From Clostridium thermosuccinogenes (GTDB lineage: Bacteria > Bacillota > Clostridia > Acetivibrionales > DSM-5807): 64,000 bases of DNA. Below the pieces are notes generated by a model. It had not been told where the DNA came from. It made no database searches and saw nothing but the letters and a program-made list of their open reading frames with translations. Of the stretch, positions 27,976 to 37,103 are shown one piece after another; position 1 is the first letter of the stretch; each line of letters begins with the position of its first letter. The translations under genes and the position numbers were made by a program. The stretch spans positions 4,613,665 through 4,677,664 of the forward strand of contig NZ_CP021850.1 of NCBI RefSeq assembly GCF_002896855.1, read 5' to 3'.

Positions 27976-28770
27976 ATGTCGAGAGGCTGCAGCATCAACT
28001 CGAGAAATCAGCGGCTTGCTGCATTAAAAGCTTTTTGTGGTTATGTGGCACGTAAAAGTCCGGAAAAAAGTGCCCTGTGTCAGGGTGTCTTAAAAATTCG
28101 TGTTAAGAAGGCTCCCCAGAAACCGGTTGAATACCTAAGCGTAGACGCTGTTGAATATCTCCTCAAAATTCCCGACAGGCATTCTACGCAAGGTATTCGT
28201 GATCTTGCAATGATTGCATTAATGTATGAATCCGGCTGCAGGGTTCAGGAACTCATTGATTTGAGGGTAGGTGACATTGTATTCCGGAGCCCAAACACGG
28301 TTACCCTTACCGGAAAAGGAAACAAGGCAAGAGTAATACCTATAAGTACCAATGCTGCAGATATCATAAAAGCTTATCTGAATTCTACTAGCATCTGCGA
28401 CATGGCGCATCCAGTGTTTGTCAATATATACGATAAACCCTTGTCAAGATCGGGAGTTTCCTATGTCCTTGATAAATATGGACAAATGGCTCGTAATGCA
28501 AGGCCAGAATTATACCCATGTAAACTGCATCCTCATATATTGAGGCATTCCAAAGCTATGCATCTGCTTGAAAATGGAGTAAATTTAATATATATCAGGG
28601 ATTTTCTTGGACATTCATCTGTTACCACAACAGAGATCTATGCAAGATGCAACCCTGAACTTAAAAGAAAATACATTGAACAGGCAGGCAGCCTGATTAC
28701 GGAGTCCATTGAAGAATATAGTGAAAGTGAAAAAGAAGCTTTAATTGCCTGGCTTCGCGAAAACATCTAA
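27976..28770 (+). pseudogene. tyrosine recombinase, N-terminally truncated
   Basis: Site-specific recombinase of the phage-integrase family, most like the recombinases of Tn554-type elements. All catalytic residues are visible: Arg89 (GCRVQEL), Lys114, His187 and Arg190 (HPHILRH), His213 (FLGHSS) and nucleophile Tyr222 (TTTEIYAR). The frame begins in the last part of the SAM-like core-binding domain (SINSRNQRLAALKAF), which normally has about 70-90 more residues before it. Those are not found in frame upstream, so I take this as a 5'-truncated relic. It is followed by a hairpin and the IS66 remnant. Confidence 0.75.
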
Positions 28771-28781
28771 TGTTATAAATA

Positions 28782-28849
28782 ATTATGTTGAGTGGTTATG
28801 CCGCAAATCCCATGTCTAAGCGGCATAACTGCCCACGACTCCACATAAT
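28782..28849 (+). repeat. inverted repeat after the recombinase
   Basis: ATTATGTTGAGTGGTTATG with CCGC (28782-28804) pairs imperfectly with GCGGCATAACTGCC...ACTCCACATAAT (about 28820-28849). It may be the end or attachment region of the recombinase-borne element, or a terminator. Confidence 0.55.
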
Positions 28850-28865
28850 ATACGGCTCTACATAA

Positions 28866-29732
28866 GATGAAACCACGGTCCAGGTAATAAAAGAACCGGG
28901 AAAGGCAGCACAGTCAAAAAGTTACATGTGGCTATACAGGACCAGTGGCGAAGCCAAAAAACAGATAGTGCTTTATGACTACCAGCCCGATAGAAGGCAC
29001 ACACGGCCGAAAGAGTTTCTTGAAGGATTCAGCGGGTATTTACACGCGGATGGGTATGAGGGGTATCATAAACTACCTGAAAACATAATGATTGTAGGCT
29101 GTCTGGCACATCTTCGCCGAAAGTTCTTTGATGGGCTGAAGATCTTACCGGAAGAAAAGAAGAAAGATTCACTTTTATTAAAAGGCGTGGAATATTGTGA
29201 CAGGCTGTTCCGATATGAAAGGGAGTTTGCTTTGCTTGAGACTGATGAACGCCTGGAAAGAAGACAACGGATATCGAAGCCTCTATTCGAAGAATTCTAC
29301 TCTTGGATAGAAGGCTTAAATGTGCTGCCCGGAAGTACTTTGGGCAAGGCAGTGCACTATGCTCGCGTACAAAGGAAATACATAGAAAGATACCTGACCG
29401 ACGGACGGCTTGAAATCAGTAACAACCGTGCGGAACGGAGCATAAAGCCATTTGTGATTGGCAGAAAAAATTGGTTATTCTCGTACACACCTGCCGGAGC
29501 AAGAGCCAGTGCGGTTTATTACAGCATAGTAATAACCGCAATAGAAAATGGGTTAAATCCTTATGAATACCTGAAATGGGTACTGACTCAAATGCCGAAT
29601 CTCGGGAAGCCCGGGTATGCATCGTCAGTTGAAGAGTTATTACCGTGCAGTGAAGTTTTGCCAAAAGAAGTTTATGCACCGTTTTCAAAGAAAGAACCGG
29701 AACAATATGCGGTAGTGTCAAAAGTTCTATGA
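28866..29732 (+). pseudogene. tnpC: IS66 transposase TnpC, C-terminal fragment
   Basis: Encodes roughly the last half of an IS66 TnpC, the DDE transposase. It opens with DETTVQVIKEPGK, contains DGYEGYHKLP, GCLAHLRRKFFD and EISNNRAERSIKPFVIGRKNW, which carries the conserved catalytic Glu region. The first half is missing. At 29711 another IS is inserted, so the current frame ends in IS sequence (VVSKVL). Removing that IS and one copy of the CAATATGC duplication restores the true end, EQYAWEEEE then TGA at 31668-31670. Confidence 0.85.
29703..29710 (+). repeat. target site duplication, left copy (CAATATGC)
   Basis: Matches 31644-31651 on the other side of the 1933-bp IS. Confidence 0.9.
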
Positions 29733-29826
29733 AAGAATAAAATTTTGACGCCAGAAATGAGAGTATTTACCAAATATGCACATTGGAAACCAAATAAGCA
29801 ACAAGAAAAACCATGGGAATATAATA

Positions 29827-29968
29827 CCTGTGGATTTGATGGATAACCCGCCCGAGGCATGGATAACAAGTGGATAAAGCATTGGCAACGAAAAGCGTGT
29901 TGCCAACACTTTATCACACAAGTTACCCACACCCCTCAAATCAGCGGGTTACCCACAAACTCCACAGG
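29827..29968. repeat. 142-bp imperfect palindrome inside the IS, copy 1
   Basis: CCTGTGGA at 29827 pairs with TCCACAGG ending 29968, and the arms stay complementary inward (for example GGATAAAGCATTGGCAAC with GTTGCCAACACTTTATC) to a small loop near GAAAAGCGT. The arms hold several GGATAAC/TTACCCAC words close to DnaA boxes. It is non-coding and lies between the IS end and the transposase stop. Confidence 0.8.
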
Positions 29969-30027
29969 TTCGGCGGCGACTGTTTTGCTATGCTATGCTA
30001 CAAAAATAAGAGGATGAATTTCGTTCC

Positions 30028-31458
30028 TTAAGCAGATTGTTGGGCTTTGATGTATTCTTGGGACATTTTAATGAGTGTAACCCACCTGGCAGGCATATTA
30101 GGCCGGTCTTTGAGCTCTTCTAAGACCACCGGCACCCTGCCTTCCAGAGAGGAATGAGGCCTTAGGAAGTTGAAGTAGGCTACAAACAGTGTAAGGAAGG
30201 ATACTGAACCTGCATAGTTGTTAAAACCGTTGGTGGGTCTGTAGTTTCCCTTGAAGGTGCGGTTTAACCTTTCGATGATCTGCTTTAAAGGCCTGTATTC
30301 TTCGGAGATAGGGTCGTCGTTGGTAAGACCGATTACCTGCTTTATGTCAAAGTGGATGCCGTACTGGGCGAAATAGTGTTGAGCAAGCATGTAAATAGGG
30401 TTCCCGTCAAAGATCAGGGTAAGATCCTCAGGAAGCTTATCGAACTTGGACAATGCTTCGTCAAGAGCATAAATTGCAGCTTTAACATCACGGTTGGCAG
30501 AGACGGGGTATGAGAGGATAATCTTCTTTACTGCGTCGAATATAAAGAATACGTAATGCCATTTGCCCAGAACCTTTATGTACGTCTCATCCCCGCAGAT
30601 GGAATCTGAGAGATCATACTTGTAGTTGTCAATGAAGGGTTTAATGTTTGTGGCAACAGCATCGGCATAATTTGATACCGACTGATGAGAAACACTTACA
30701 CCATGTACTTCACGCATAAGGGCAGCTGTCATCCGGGTAGAAAGGCCAAAATTGACATGGTATGTAAGTATCAGCCCCAGGACGTGAGGAGAGACATAAA
30801 GCCTTGATATATCTACACTCGGAGGCTGGGAAGGCTTTCTTACCAAAGGCTCAAAGTCAATATCAAACTCCCTGTAGATGTAATGGAGCTTGAAATCATG
30901 TGGAGAAGACTTGTAGCGCTGCTTGTCTTCCTCGGACATGGAATTGAGCCTGTCAAGGTAATAGGGGCACTTGGAGTTGGTGCACTTATGTACGTTGAAG
31001 TCCTTACGCTCTTTCTTAAGTTCCAGTGTCCTTCCACAGTGGGGGCAGAGGAAGATGAGATTTTTTAGGTAACGGTTTTTCTTGTTGAAAGTGCACTTGC
31101 AGACTTTGCATAAGTACTGGCCTTTACCACCGGTATTGTCGTAAAGGTATTCATGAGGAGCTCCACATCTTGGGCAGGCCATAGTATCAGGGACTGTAGA
31201 AGCTTTTCTCCTTGTAATAGGGGTTATAAGCTTACCGGTTTCCTTGAGATGATTTGAAATAAGCTGCTTATAATCAAGCTTCTCAAGTGTCTCAATAATC
31301 GGCATGGTATCCACCACAAGCTTGCGGTAAGGCTTCCTAACAGGCTCATCGTAGTACTTGCGGACGGATCCTTTACTAAAGAGTGCACACATGAGGTAAA
31401 TGATAATTTTAGCTTGTATTTGAATGTATAGTAGTAAAACTGTTATAATGTTGTTCAA
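30028..31458 (-). CDS. DDE transposase with N-terminal zinc ribbons, copy 1
   Basis: A 476-residue transposase. Residues 90-180 hold two Cys-rich zinc-ribbon units (CPRCGAPHEY with CKVCKCTF, then CPHCGRTL with HKCTNSKCP), likely for DNA end binding. From about 255 follows an IS240/IS6-type DDE core: GDETYIKVLGKWHYVFFIFD with the first Asp, LIFDGNP with the second, and IERLNRTFKGNYR with the Glu. At twice the usual IS6 length, it belongs to a large subgroup or a related family. The start is TTG 31458 behind AAAGGAG. It is identical to the copy at 57812-59242. It lies antisense to the interrupted tnpC. Confidence 0.85.
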   Translation of the reverse strand: MNNIITVLLLYIQIQAKIIIYLMCALFSKGSVRKYYDEPVRKPYRKLVVDTMPIIETLEKLDYKQLISNHLKETGKLITPITRRKASTVPDTMACPRCGAPHEYLYDNTGGKGQYLCKVCKCTFNKKNRYLKNLIFLCPHCGRTLELKKERKDFNVHKCTNSKCPYYLDRLNSMSEEDKQRYKSSPHDFKLHYIYREFDIDFEPLVRKPSQPPSVDISRLYVSPHVLGLILTYHVNFGLSTRMTAALMREVHGVSVSHQSVSNYADAVATNIKPFIDNYKYDLSDSICGDETYIKVLGKWHYVFFIFDAVKKIILSYPVSANRDVKAAIYALDEALSKFDKLPEDLTLIFDGNPIYMLAQHYFAQYGIHFDIKQVIGLTNDDPISEEYRPLKQIIERLNRTFKGNYRPTNGFNNYAGSVSFLTLFVAYFNFLRPHSSLEGRVPVVLEELKDRPNMPARWVTLIKMSQEYIKAQQSA

Positions 31459-31666
31459 AGGTACTTAACTCCTTTCTTTGGGGGTTGTCCAGCAACAACA
31501 TTATACCAAAAAAAGGGCAAGTACCTTTGCCTTTCTATACATTCTTAATTTCCAGTTAAATGAGGGTAAAACCCTTAATAATATAAAAGCAAGTAAAACC
31601 AAGGGTTAGAGGTCAAAAGCATATCAAAACTTTTGACACTACCCAATATGCCTGGGAGGAAGAAGA

Positions 31667-31951
31667 ATGAAATTGGGGAAACACACAAAGTTTATGATAG
31701 AGTTTATTAAAGATTTTATAGACGGAGAGATAGACAGCTATTTTTTTGAGCTGGATTATAGCGCATATGTAATAGAGCATTTTCCGTATATGGAAGAAGA
31801 AAATCCCGAACTTGCGGAACGTTTTGCTGATACCGTAGATTATGTATATGAGTATTACATAGACCGGGGGTTACCGGAAGAAGAATTCAGGGCTAAAATA
31901 TCTAAGGCATTTGATCAATGGCTGGGTAAAGGTTTTAGTTTTTCGTCCTAA
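31667..31951 (+). CDS. 94-residue acidic passenger protein of an IS66 element
   Basis: Predicted protein MKLGKHTKFMIEFIKDF... with many Glu, Asp, Phe and Tyr residues and no Cys, no signal peptide and no membrane helix. It is mostly helical in appearance. The start ATG overlaps the reconstructed tnpC stop (ATGA), so it was translationally coupled to the transposase before the 1933-bp IS entered. It ends 16 bases before the IS66 right terminus, so it belongs to the element. The pattern resembles small acidic immunity-like or regulator proteins, but I do not recognise a family. The second IS66 in the window has no such gene. Confidence 0.65.
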   Translation: MKLGKHTKFMIEFIKDFIDGEIDSYFFELDYSAYVIEHFPYMEEENPELAERFADTVDYVYEYYIDRGLPEEEFRAKISKAFDQWLGKGFSFSS

Positions 31952-31970
31952 TCTATTTGACGCTTACGCT

Positions 31971-32562
31971 ATTTCGCAGGGTCTTGGTGATTCATTAGGG
32001 GATTAAGGATAACTATAGGCTACAGGGGTCTCCTATATATGTGCGAAAAATTCTTAACCACCTTTGAGGTTGTAAGGATAACATCCATACTTAGCATAAA
32101 TGCTAGTTTTCGGATAAATCGCATTTGCTCCAGTGGTGCTTTAAGTTTTGTGTAAATTCAAGGATAATATATTTTGTGTGCCGGAATACCTGATTTTTTG
32201 GGATCTCAGTTGTTTAACTCTATCATTCGATTACATCTTAGTCAATACATATTAGTGAATTCTTATTAAATTCTGGAATTCTGAAAAAGTTTTATGCCGT
32301 GAAAGTCTCTTGATAATGAGTAAAGCAGCATGTTAGGCTATCAGCGAGGCATCCTCCATGCTGCACTCCTTTGGTCAAAATGGGTGGTGCCGGCAGATGC
32401 CTTGTAACATGCCAGCAGAGGCTCATTGCTAAGAGGATCGTGGAATAAATGCTCGCAGCTTTACTATATCGTCCGCACCCCCGTCTCTATATATCTTTTT
32501 CTGTTATCCGCCTGTTAAAATTGACCATAAGCTGATCAAGAATAGTGCTCCGATCTTATTCA
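31971..32562. other. non-coding stretch between the IS66 end and the tlyA fragment
   Basis: About 590 bases with stops in all frames and no recognised element. A hairpin-like GCAGCATG...CATGCTGC pair lies near 32329-32367. It may contain older mobile-element debris. Confidence 0.35.
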
Positions 32563-33227
32563 TCAAATGGAAGTAACTTCATAATTGCCAAAACTCTTAT
32601 CAAATTCGTCAAGCATCCACCCCTTATCTATGGAGTATGTTATCTCACTTTTTATTTCTTCTGTTGTCTTGCGTGGTCTGCTATCATCTAACGATACTCC
32701 TATGAAAAATTCGATAGTACCTTTATTTCCCCTCACAGGACTATATGTAATGCCAAAAACATTATAACCTAATGTTAAATTTATGTAGTCGACTAATTTT
32801 GTTAAAATATCATAAAAAACTTGCTTATCATTTATTTCTCCATTCCTTCTAATTTCTGAGGACTCAACCTCGTAAATAGGTTTTACAAGGCCAATTATTA
32901 TACCTTTTTTATTCATTATATCTGCACATATTGGTATTGCCTTCCTTAGTGAAAGATAAGAAAGGTCCAACGTGGCTATTTCCGGTTTTTCGCTTAATTC
33001 TAGCAATCTAGCATCACTAATATTAGTCTTTTCCATATTTACTACATTTGGATTTTGGAGAAGTTTCCCACTAAGTTGTCCAAATCCAACATCAATAGCA
33101 TATACTTTCCTAGCCCCAAATTGTATAAGGCAATCAGTAAACCCTCCTGTTGATGCTCCTATATCTATTGCAACTTTATTAGATACATCAATAGAAAAAT
33201 CCTTTAATGCACCCTCGAGCTTTAACC
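32563..33227 (-). pseudogene. tlyA-like rRNA methyltransferase, C-terminal part
   Basis: Encodes the FtsJ/RrmJ-type methyltransferase domain of a TlyA protein, which 2'-O-methylates rRNA cytidines using SAM. LEGALKDFSIDVSNKVAIDIGASTGGFTDCL holds, in parts, the SAM-binding DIGASTGGFTD motif; ATLDLSYLSLRKAIP and LVKPIYEVESSE follow. The S4 RNA-binding domain is missing here and lies at 37116-37325, separated by an IS66 of 3888 bp. The TSD CTTTAACC (33220-33227) marks the break. Joining the halves at the duplication gives an uninterrupted frame of about 288 codons, so the break is recent. Base composition is AT-rich. Confidence 0.88.
33220..33227 (+). repeat. target site duplication of IS66, left copy (CTTTAACC)
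   Basis: The second copy is at 37116-37123, directly after the right IS66 terminus. Confidence 0.9.
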
Positions 33228-33264
33228 GTAAGCGCTTAATATAAGTGCGCATAGAAGTTTATCC

Positions 33265-33375
33265 GTCCATATGAGATAATCCATCCAAAAGTCTTTAGAC
33301 TTTTTCGAGTTTTTCGACTCTGACTAAAAAGTCTAGAATCTCTAAGGAGGCTATCTCAATATGGATAATTAGACC
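33265..33375. repeat. structured leader of IS66 tnpA
   Basis: CCATATGAGATA near 33268-33279 pairs with TATCTCAATATGG near 33352-33364, with inner complementary AGTC/GACT words. It ends in AAGGAGG (33344-33350), the ribosome site originally serving tnpA. It may limit tnpA translation. Confidence 0.5.
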
Positions 33376-34743
33376 TGTGCAGTAAAAAGGGAAATTTTAA
33401 GCAGCAATCCCTAATTTGGAAATCATAGATTCAAGACTTACCCCTTCAGCTGCACAATAGTATGCAAACTTAGCAATTTCAACCATATACTGTTGGCGAA
33501 AATACCCTACGGTGTCTCCAATGGTCTTTAGTTTCAAGGTTTTACCATTAGATGTCCTGAATAGTTCCAAAAACGTGTAAGCCATGAATATCATGCTCCA
33601 GAAACGCTTTATTGAAGTCAATGATTCAACCTGGTACTCATCAAAACCAAGAGAATTCTTATGATATCTGTAGCTAACCTCTATGTCCCAGCGGTTTTGG
33701 TAGTATTCCAGAATAATAGCAGTATTAAGACTTACATCCGTGCTTACAATGAAAGCTGGTTTATCTGACAGGTCAGCTTTGCTCCAACACATTAGAATAA
33801 CGGCGTTTTCAAGGTCATTGATTTTTCCTTCATACCTGTATACGTAATACTTATTGTCCCCTGCTGTAACCGGGCAGGTTTCATTCTTACGTATATGGGT
33901 GGAGAATCCTTTTACACTTGTTTTAATGCCAAAAGGATAAATCACTCGGTTGGATTTTACTCTTCCTATAGTGTGATATCCTCTTTTAAGTCCATGGAGC
34001 ATTAACTTTCCTGATGTGTACCAAGCATCTACAAGTAAGTACGTTGTCTCTGTAGCTGGTGTAAATTCATCAACCAATTGCATAGCAAGTTCATGTTTAT
34101 TTTTAAAATGCCTTTTAGCTTTTTTGCCGAAGAACTGCTTTCTAAGATAGAGCTTGAAGTTAAGCGGTAGCGAGTACTCAGATACTTTGTAATGGGAACT
34201 GACAATACAATGAGACCACATGGTTTTTCCATCACTGTGGGAATGATGATAATCAAGGCCTTCAATCTTTTTTGTAGAATTGTCTTTTTTACTCAAAGAG
34301 TCATCTACAATGAGGAAGCCTACAGCATCTTGATTAACATTTTTCTTAACAGCATGCAGAGAATGTGAAATTCTTTTGTGATCCACATATTCATGGTTCC
34401 ACTTGTATTCTCCTAGGAATCTGGAACCGCAGCTCCTGTCACGATTGCAGGTAAGCTTTCTATAGATAGCAGAAACGTTTTTATTACCTTCGGCAGTGAT
34501 TATGCCTGAGACCATATTGAGCATGTGGTTTTGTATTGAAGAAGAATATGGCAATTGTAGCATATTTATATAATTGCTGATGTTCTGATTTTGTTCTATT
34601 ATTATCTCAGGCATAAGTTTTGACCCCCCGTGGAATTGTTTTGTTTTTTAGCAATTCAAAACTACCACATTCGGTCAGCTTATGCTTTAATTTTACCAGT
34701 CTACTGGTAATACAATTTTTTACTTTTCACTGCACAACACTAA
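33369..34743 (-). mobile_element. 1375-bp IS4 family element
   Basis: Inverted ends are TTAGACCTGTGCAGTAAAAAG and TTAGTGTTGTGCAGTGAAAAG (each a little over 20 bases, 4 mismatches). The 8-bp direct repeat ATGGATAA flanks it at 33361-33368 and 34744-34751. The target was the start codon of IS66 tnpA. Related relic ends exist at 45873 and 61396. Confidence 0.88.
33397..34614 (-). CDS. IS4 family transposase
   Basis: A 405-residue DDE transposase. The first catalytic Asp lies in FLIVDDSLSKKDN, the second in LLVDAWYTSGKL, and the Glu in the IS4-type YREK signature, which fits exactly in YYQNRWDIEVSYRYHK (Y-x2-R-x3-E-x6-K). No frameshift is visible, so the gene may be active. It is read opposite to the IS66 genes that it interrupts. 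The start is ATG 34614, with a GGGGGGTC-like ribosome site upstream. Confidence 0.9.
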   Translation of the reverse strand: MPEIIIEQNQNISNYINMLQLPYSSSIQNHMLNMVSGIITAEGNKNVSAIYRKLTCNRDRSCGSRFLGEYKWNHEYVDHKRISHSLHAVKKNVNQDAVGFLIVDDSLSKKDNSTKKIEGLDYHHSHSDGKTMWSHCIVSSHYKVSEYSLPLNFKLYLRKQFFGKKAKRHFKNKHELAMQLVDEFTPATETTYLLVDAWYTSGKLMLHGLKRGYHTIGRVKSNRVIYPFGIKTSVKGFSTHIRKNETCPVTAGDNKYYVYRYEGKINDLENAVILMCWSKADLSDKPAFIVSTDVSLNTAIILEYYQNRWDIEVSYRYHKNSLGFDEYQVESLTSIKRFWSMIFMAYTFLELFRTSNGKTLKLKTIGDTVGYFRQQYMVEIAKFAYYCAAEGVSLESMISKLGIAA

Positions 34744-35091
34744 ATGGATAAAATCACAAATGCCAAAACTGAATTCCGACTCAAGCAGTGGAGCAAGATT
34801 ATCCAAGCCTGCCAAACCAGTGGAATGACAGTTGTCAGTTGGTGCAGCCAGAACAATGTAAAAATTAAATCGTACTACTACTGGCTGCGAAGAATCCGCA
34901 CCTTGGCGTGTGAGACCGGATCACTTGTACCTCAGAAACCGGAACAAGAAATTGTCCCAGTACCATTTCACCAGACAAAGGTATCTGCAGCAGTCACAAT
35001 CCACTTGCCTTCTTTTTGTGTTGATATACATGACGGAACTTCCAGAGAAACCATCGAGGCAGTTCTGTCGGCATTGAAAAGCATATGTTAG
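34744..35091 (+). CDS. tnpA: IS66 accessory protein TnpA
   Basis: A 115-residue helix-turn-helix protein (FRLKQWSKIIQACQTSGMTV... WCSQNNVKIKSYYYWLRRI), needed together with TnpB for IS66 transposition. The start codon is intact only because the IS4-type target duplication ATGGATAA recreates it at 34744; the original ribosome site AAGGAGG stays on the other side of that insertion. The stop overlaps the tnpB start. Confidence 0.85.
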   Translation: MDKITNAKTEFRLKQWSKIIQACQTSGMTVVSWCSQNNVKIKSYYYWLRRIRTLACETGSLVPQKPEQEIVPVPFHQTKVSAAVTIHLPSFCVDIHDGTSRETIEAVLSALKSIC

Positions 35092-35441
35092 GCGATATTA
35101 CAAGGGCAGAAGATATCTACATTGTCTGCGGGTACTCAGACATGAGAAAGTCAATTGATGGATTAGCGGCTATTATCAAAGAGACATTTGGCATGGATCC
35201 CTTTTCTCCGAGCCTGTTCCTCTTCTGTGGGAGACGTCGTGATCGTCTCAAAGCTCTCTTCTGGGAAGGAGACGGTTTTGTACTGCTATATAAGCGTCTT
35301 GAGAATGGGAACTTTAAATGGCCCCGTACACCGGAGCAAGCAAGACGGCTTACCCAGCAGGAATTCCGGTGGCTGATGGAGGGTCTGACGATAGATCAAC
35401 CCAAAGCAATACGAAAAGCAAGAACAGGCGAAATCTACTGA
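35085..35441 (+). CDS. tnpB: IS66 family TnpB (orf2)
   Basis: A 118-residue IS66 Orf2-like protein (PF05717). DIYIVCGYSDMRKSIDGLA, LFLFCGRRRDRLKALFWEGDG and FKWPR are the usual conserved blocks. Its role in transposition is required but poorly understood. It overlaps tnpA by seven bases and tnpC follows closely, so the three form one operon. Confidence 0.92.
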   Translation: MLGDITRAEDIYIVCGYSDMRKSIDGLAAIIKETFGMDPFSPSLFLFCGRRRDRLKALFWEGDGFVLLYKRLENGNFKWPRTPEQARRLTQQEFRWLMEGLTIDQPKAIRKARTGEIY

Positions 35442-35517
35442 TAAAAAAGTGCGTAAAAGTATTGATTTTACAGCATTTAAGCTGGATTTTTCAGGTGAAA
35501 TATGGTACAATTATCTT

Positions 35518-37101
35518 ATGCAAAAGATAAATTTTACAGGGCTTACGCCAGAACAAATTGAATATGTTTCCACTCTGGAAAAAATAGTGGAAAACCAGCA
35601 AATCCGTATCAACCAGCTTACAGAGCTTCTTATCAAATCCCAAAAAGCTCTATACGGCCAATCCAGCGAAAAGCGTCGTTATGTTTTAGGAGAAGACAAC
35701 GATCAAATCTCACTTTTCAACGAAGCAGAGGTCGAAGCGAACAACAAAGCAGAAGAACCTACCGTACAGACAATTGTGGCTGCCCATACCAGAAAACCTA
35801 AAAGAACAAAGGAAGAACTGGCACAGACAGTTCCTGTAGTGGAGGTTGTTTGTGACCTTGACGAGGACAAGCGCTCTTGCGGTATTTGCCAGGCTGACCT
35901 TAGATATCTGGGCAAGGAGCATGTCAGGGATGAACTTGAGATTATCCCTGCCCAAGTAAGAGTATTGAGATACATTCGTTTTAATTATGTGTGTACCGTC
36001 TGCGAGAAGGAAACCGGAGATGCCAACATTGTCAAAGCGCCGGTTCCAGCCCCGGTCATGAAACGCAGCCTTGCTTCTGCCTCAACAGTTGCTTATGTTA
36101 TGTATCAGAAATATGCCAACGGAATGCCTTTATACCGGCAGGAGAAAGACTGGGCAAATCAGGGGGTGACACTTTCCAGAGCCACCCTGGCAAACTGGAT
36201 CATACGTCCAAGCCATGAATGGCTTGAACCAATGTACAATGCCATTCATAAGCACTTGATTTCCGAACCCCTGATTCATGCAGACGAAACTGTACTGCAG
36301 GTATTAAAAGAACCGGGACGGAAAGCAACGACAGAATCGCGGATGTGGGTCTACACTTCCGGGCGAAGTCCAACCCCGGCTGTTTTATTTGAATACCAAC
36401 CGACACGATCCGGCCAGCATGCCCGAAGATTTCTTGAGGGTTTTTCGGGTTACCTTCAGACAGATGGCTATAGTGGCTACAATGCAGTGCCTGATGTTAT
36501 ACATTGTGGATGTTGGGCTCATTTACAACGCAAATTCGAAGAAGCAATTCCCCAGGGGGCTGACACTAAGACTTCCAAGGCGGCTATCGGATATGATTAT
36601 TGTAACCGTCTGTTTGCCATGGACAAGAAATGGGAGGAACTATCCGCTGAAAGGCGGTATGAAGAACGACTTAAAAATATGAAACCCCTTCTTGATGAGT
36701 TCTGGGAATGGGTGCAACAACTAAATCCGCTGCCAAACTCCAATCTGGGGAAAGCGATCACATATGCATTGAATCAAAAGGAATCATTGAATCGTTTCCT
36801 GTTGGATGGACGAATCGAGCTTTCCAACAATCGAGCCGAAAATGCCATTCGTCCGTATGTCACAGGCAGGAAGAACTGGCTGTTTGCCGACACAACTCGC
36901 GGAGCCAAGGCCAGTGCTATTGTCTACAGCATGATAGAAACTGCCAAAGCAAATCAACTTAATCCATATATGTATTTGGTGCATCTACTGACAAATTTAC
37001 CAAGCTTAAAGGAATTGACGCATGAATCTCTGACACCTTATCTACCGTGGTCACCTGAACTACCCTCCTGGTGCCGTAATGATTCATACAAGGCACCCTA
37101 A
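35518..37101 (+). CDS. tnpC: IS66 family transposase TnpC
   Basis: A 527-residue DDE transposase. It has an N-terminal coiled coil (LEKIVENQQIRINQLTELL), a zinc-finger-like CGICQADL...CTVCEKE region at about 140-185, and a catalytic core with LIHADETVLQVLKEPG, LQTDGYSGYN, GCWAHLQRKFEE and ELSNNRAENAIRPYVTGRKNW. I chose ATG 35518 since homologues begin near MQKINFTGLTPEQ; an in-frame GTG at 35449 is an alternative. The stop is 14 bases before the right IS66 terminus and leaves no room for a passenger gene. Confidence 0.9.
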   Translation: MQKINFTGLTPEQIEYVSTLEKIVENQQIRINQLTELLIKSQKALYGQSSEKRRYVLGEDNDQISLFNEAEVEANNKAEEPTVQTIVAAHTRKPKRTKEELAQTVPVVEVVCDLDEDKRSCGICQADLRYLGKEHVRDELEIIPAQVRVLRYIRFNYVCTVCEKETGDANIVKAPVPAPVMKRSLASASTVAYVMYQKYANGMPLYRQEKDWANQGVTLSRATLANWIIRPSHEWLEPMYNAIHKHLISEPLIHADETVLQVLKEPGRKATTESRMWVYTSGRSPTPAVLFEYQPTRSGQHARRFLEGFSGYLQTDGYSGYNAVPDVIHCGCWAHLQRKFEEAIPQGADTKTSKAAIGYDYCNRLFAMDKKWEELSAERRYEERLKNMKPLLDEFWEWVQQLNPLPNSNLGKAITYALNQKESLNRFLLDGRIELSNNRAENAIRPYVTGRKNWLFADTTRGAKASAIVYSMIETAKANQLNPYMYLVHLLTNLPSLKELTHESLTPYLPWSPELPSWCRNDSYKAP

Positions 37102-37103
37102 AA

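Larger units (their letters stand above)
29711..31643 (-). mobile_element. 1933-bp IS, IS6/IS240-like, copy 1
   Basis: The ends are GGTAGTGTCAAAAGTT on both sides in inverted orientation. It is flanked by an 8-bp direct repeat CAATATGC at 29703-29710 and 31644-31651, showing simple insertion into the IS66 tnpC. The same 1933 bases recur at 57495-59427. It holds one transposase gene on the minus strand and a 142-bp imperfect palindrome. Confidence 0.92.
28866..31967 (+). mobile_element. IS66 family element, 5'-truncated, split by a second IS
   Basis: The element lacks its left end, tnpA, tnpB and the first part of tnpC: homology starts abruptly at 28866 right after an in-frame stop. The right terminus is TTTGACGCTTAC at 31956-31967, the mirror of the GTAAGCG start typical of IS66. 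Between are the tnpC remainder, an inserted 1933-bp IS (29711-31643) and a 94-codon passenger ORF. Confidence 0.75.
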
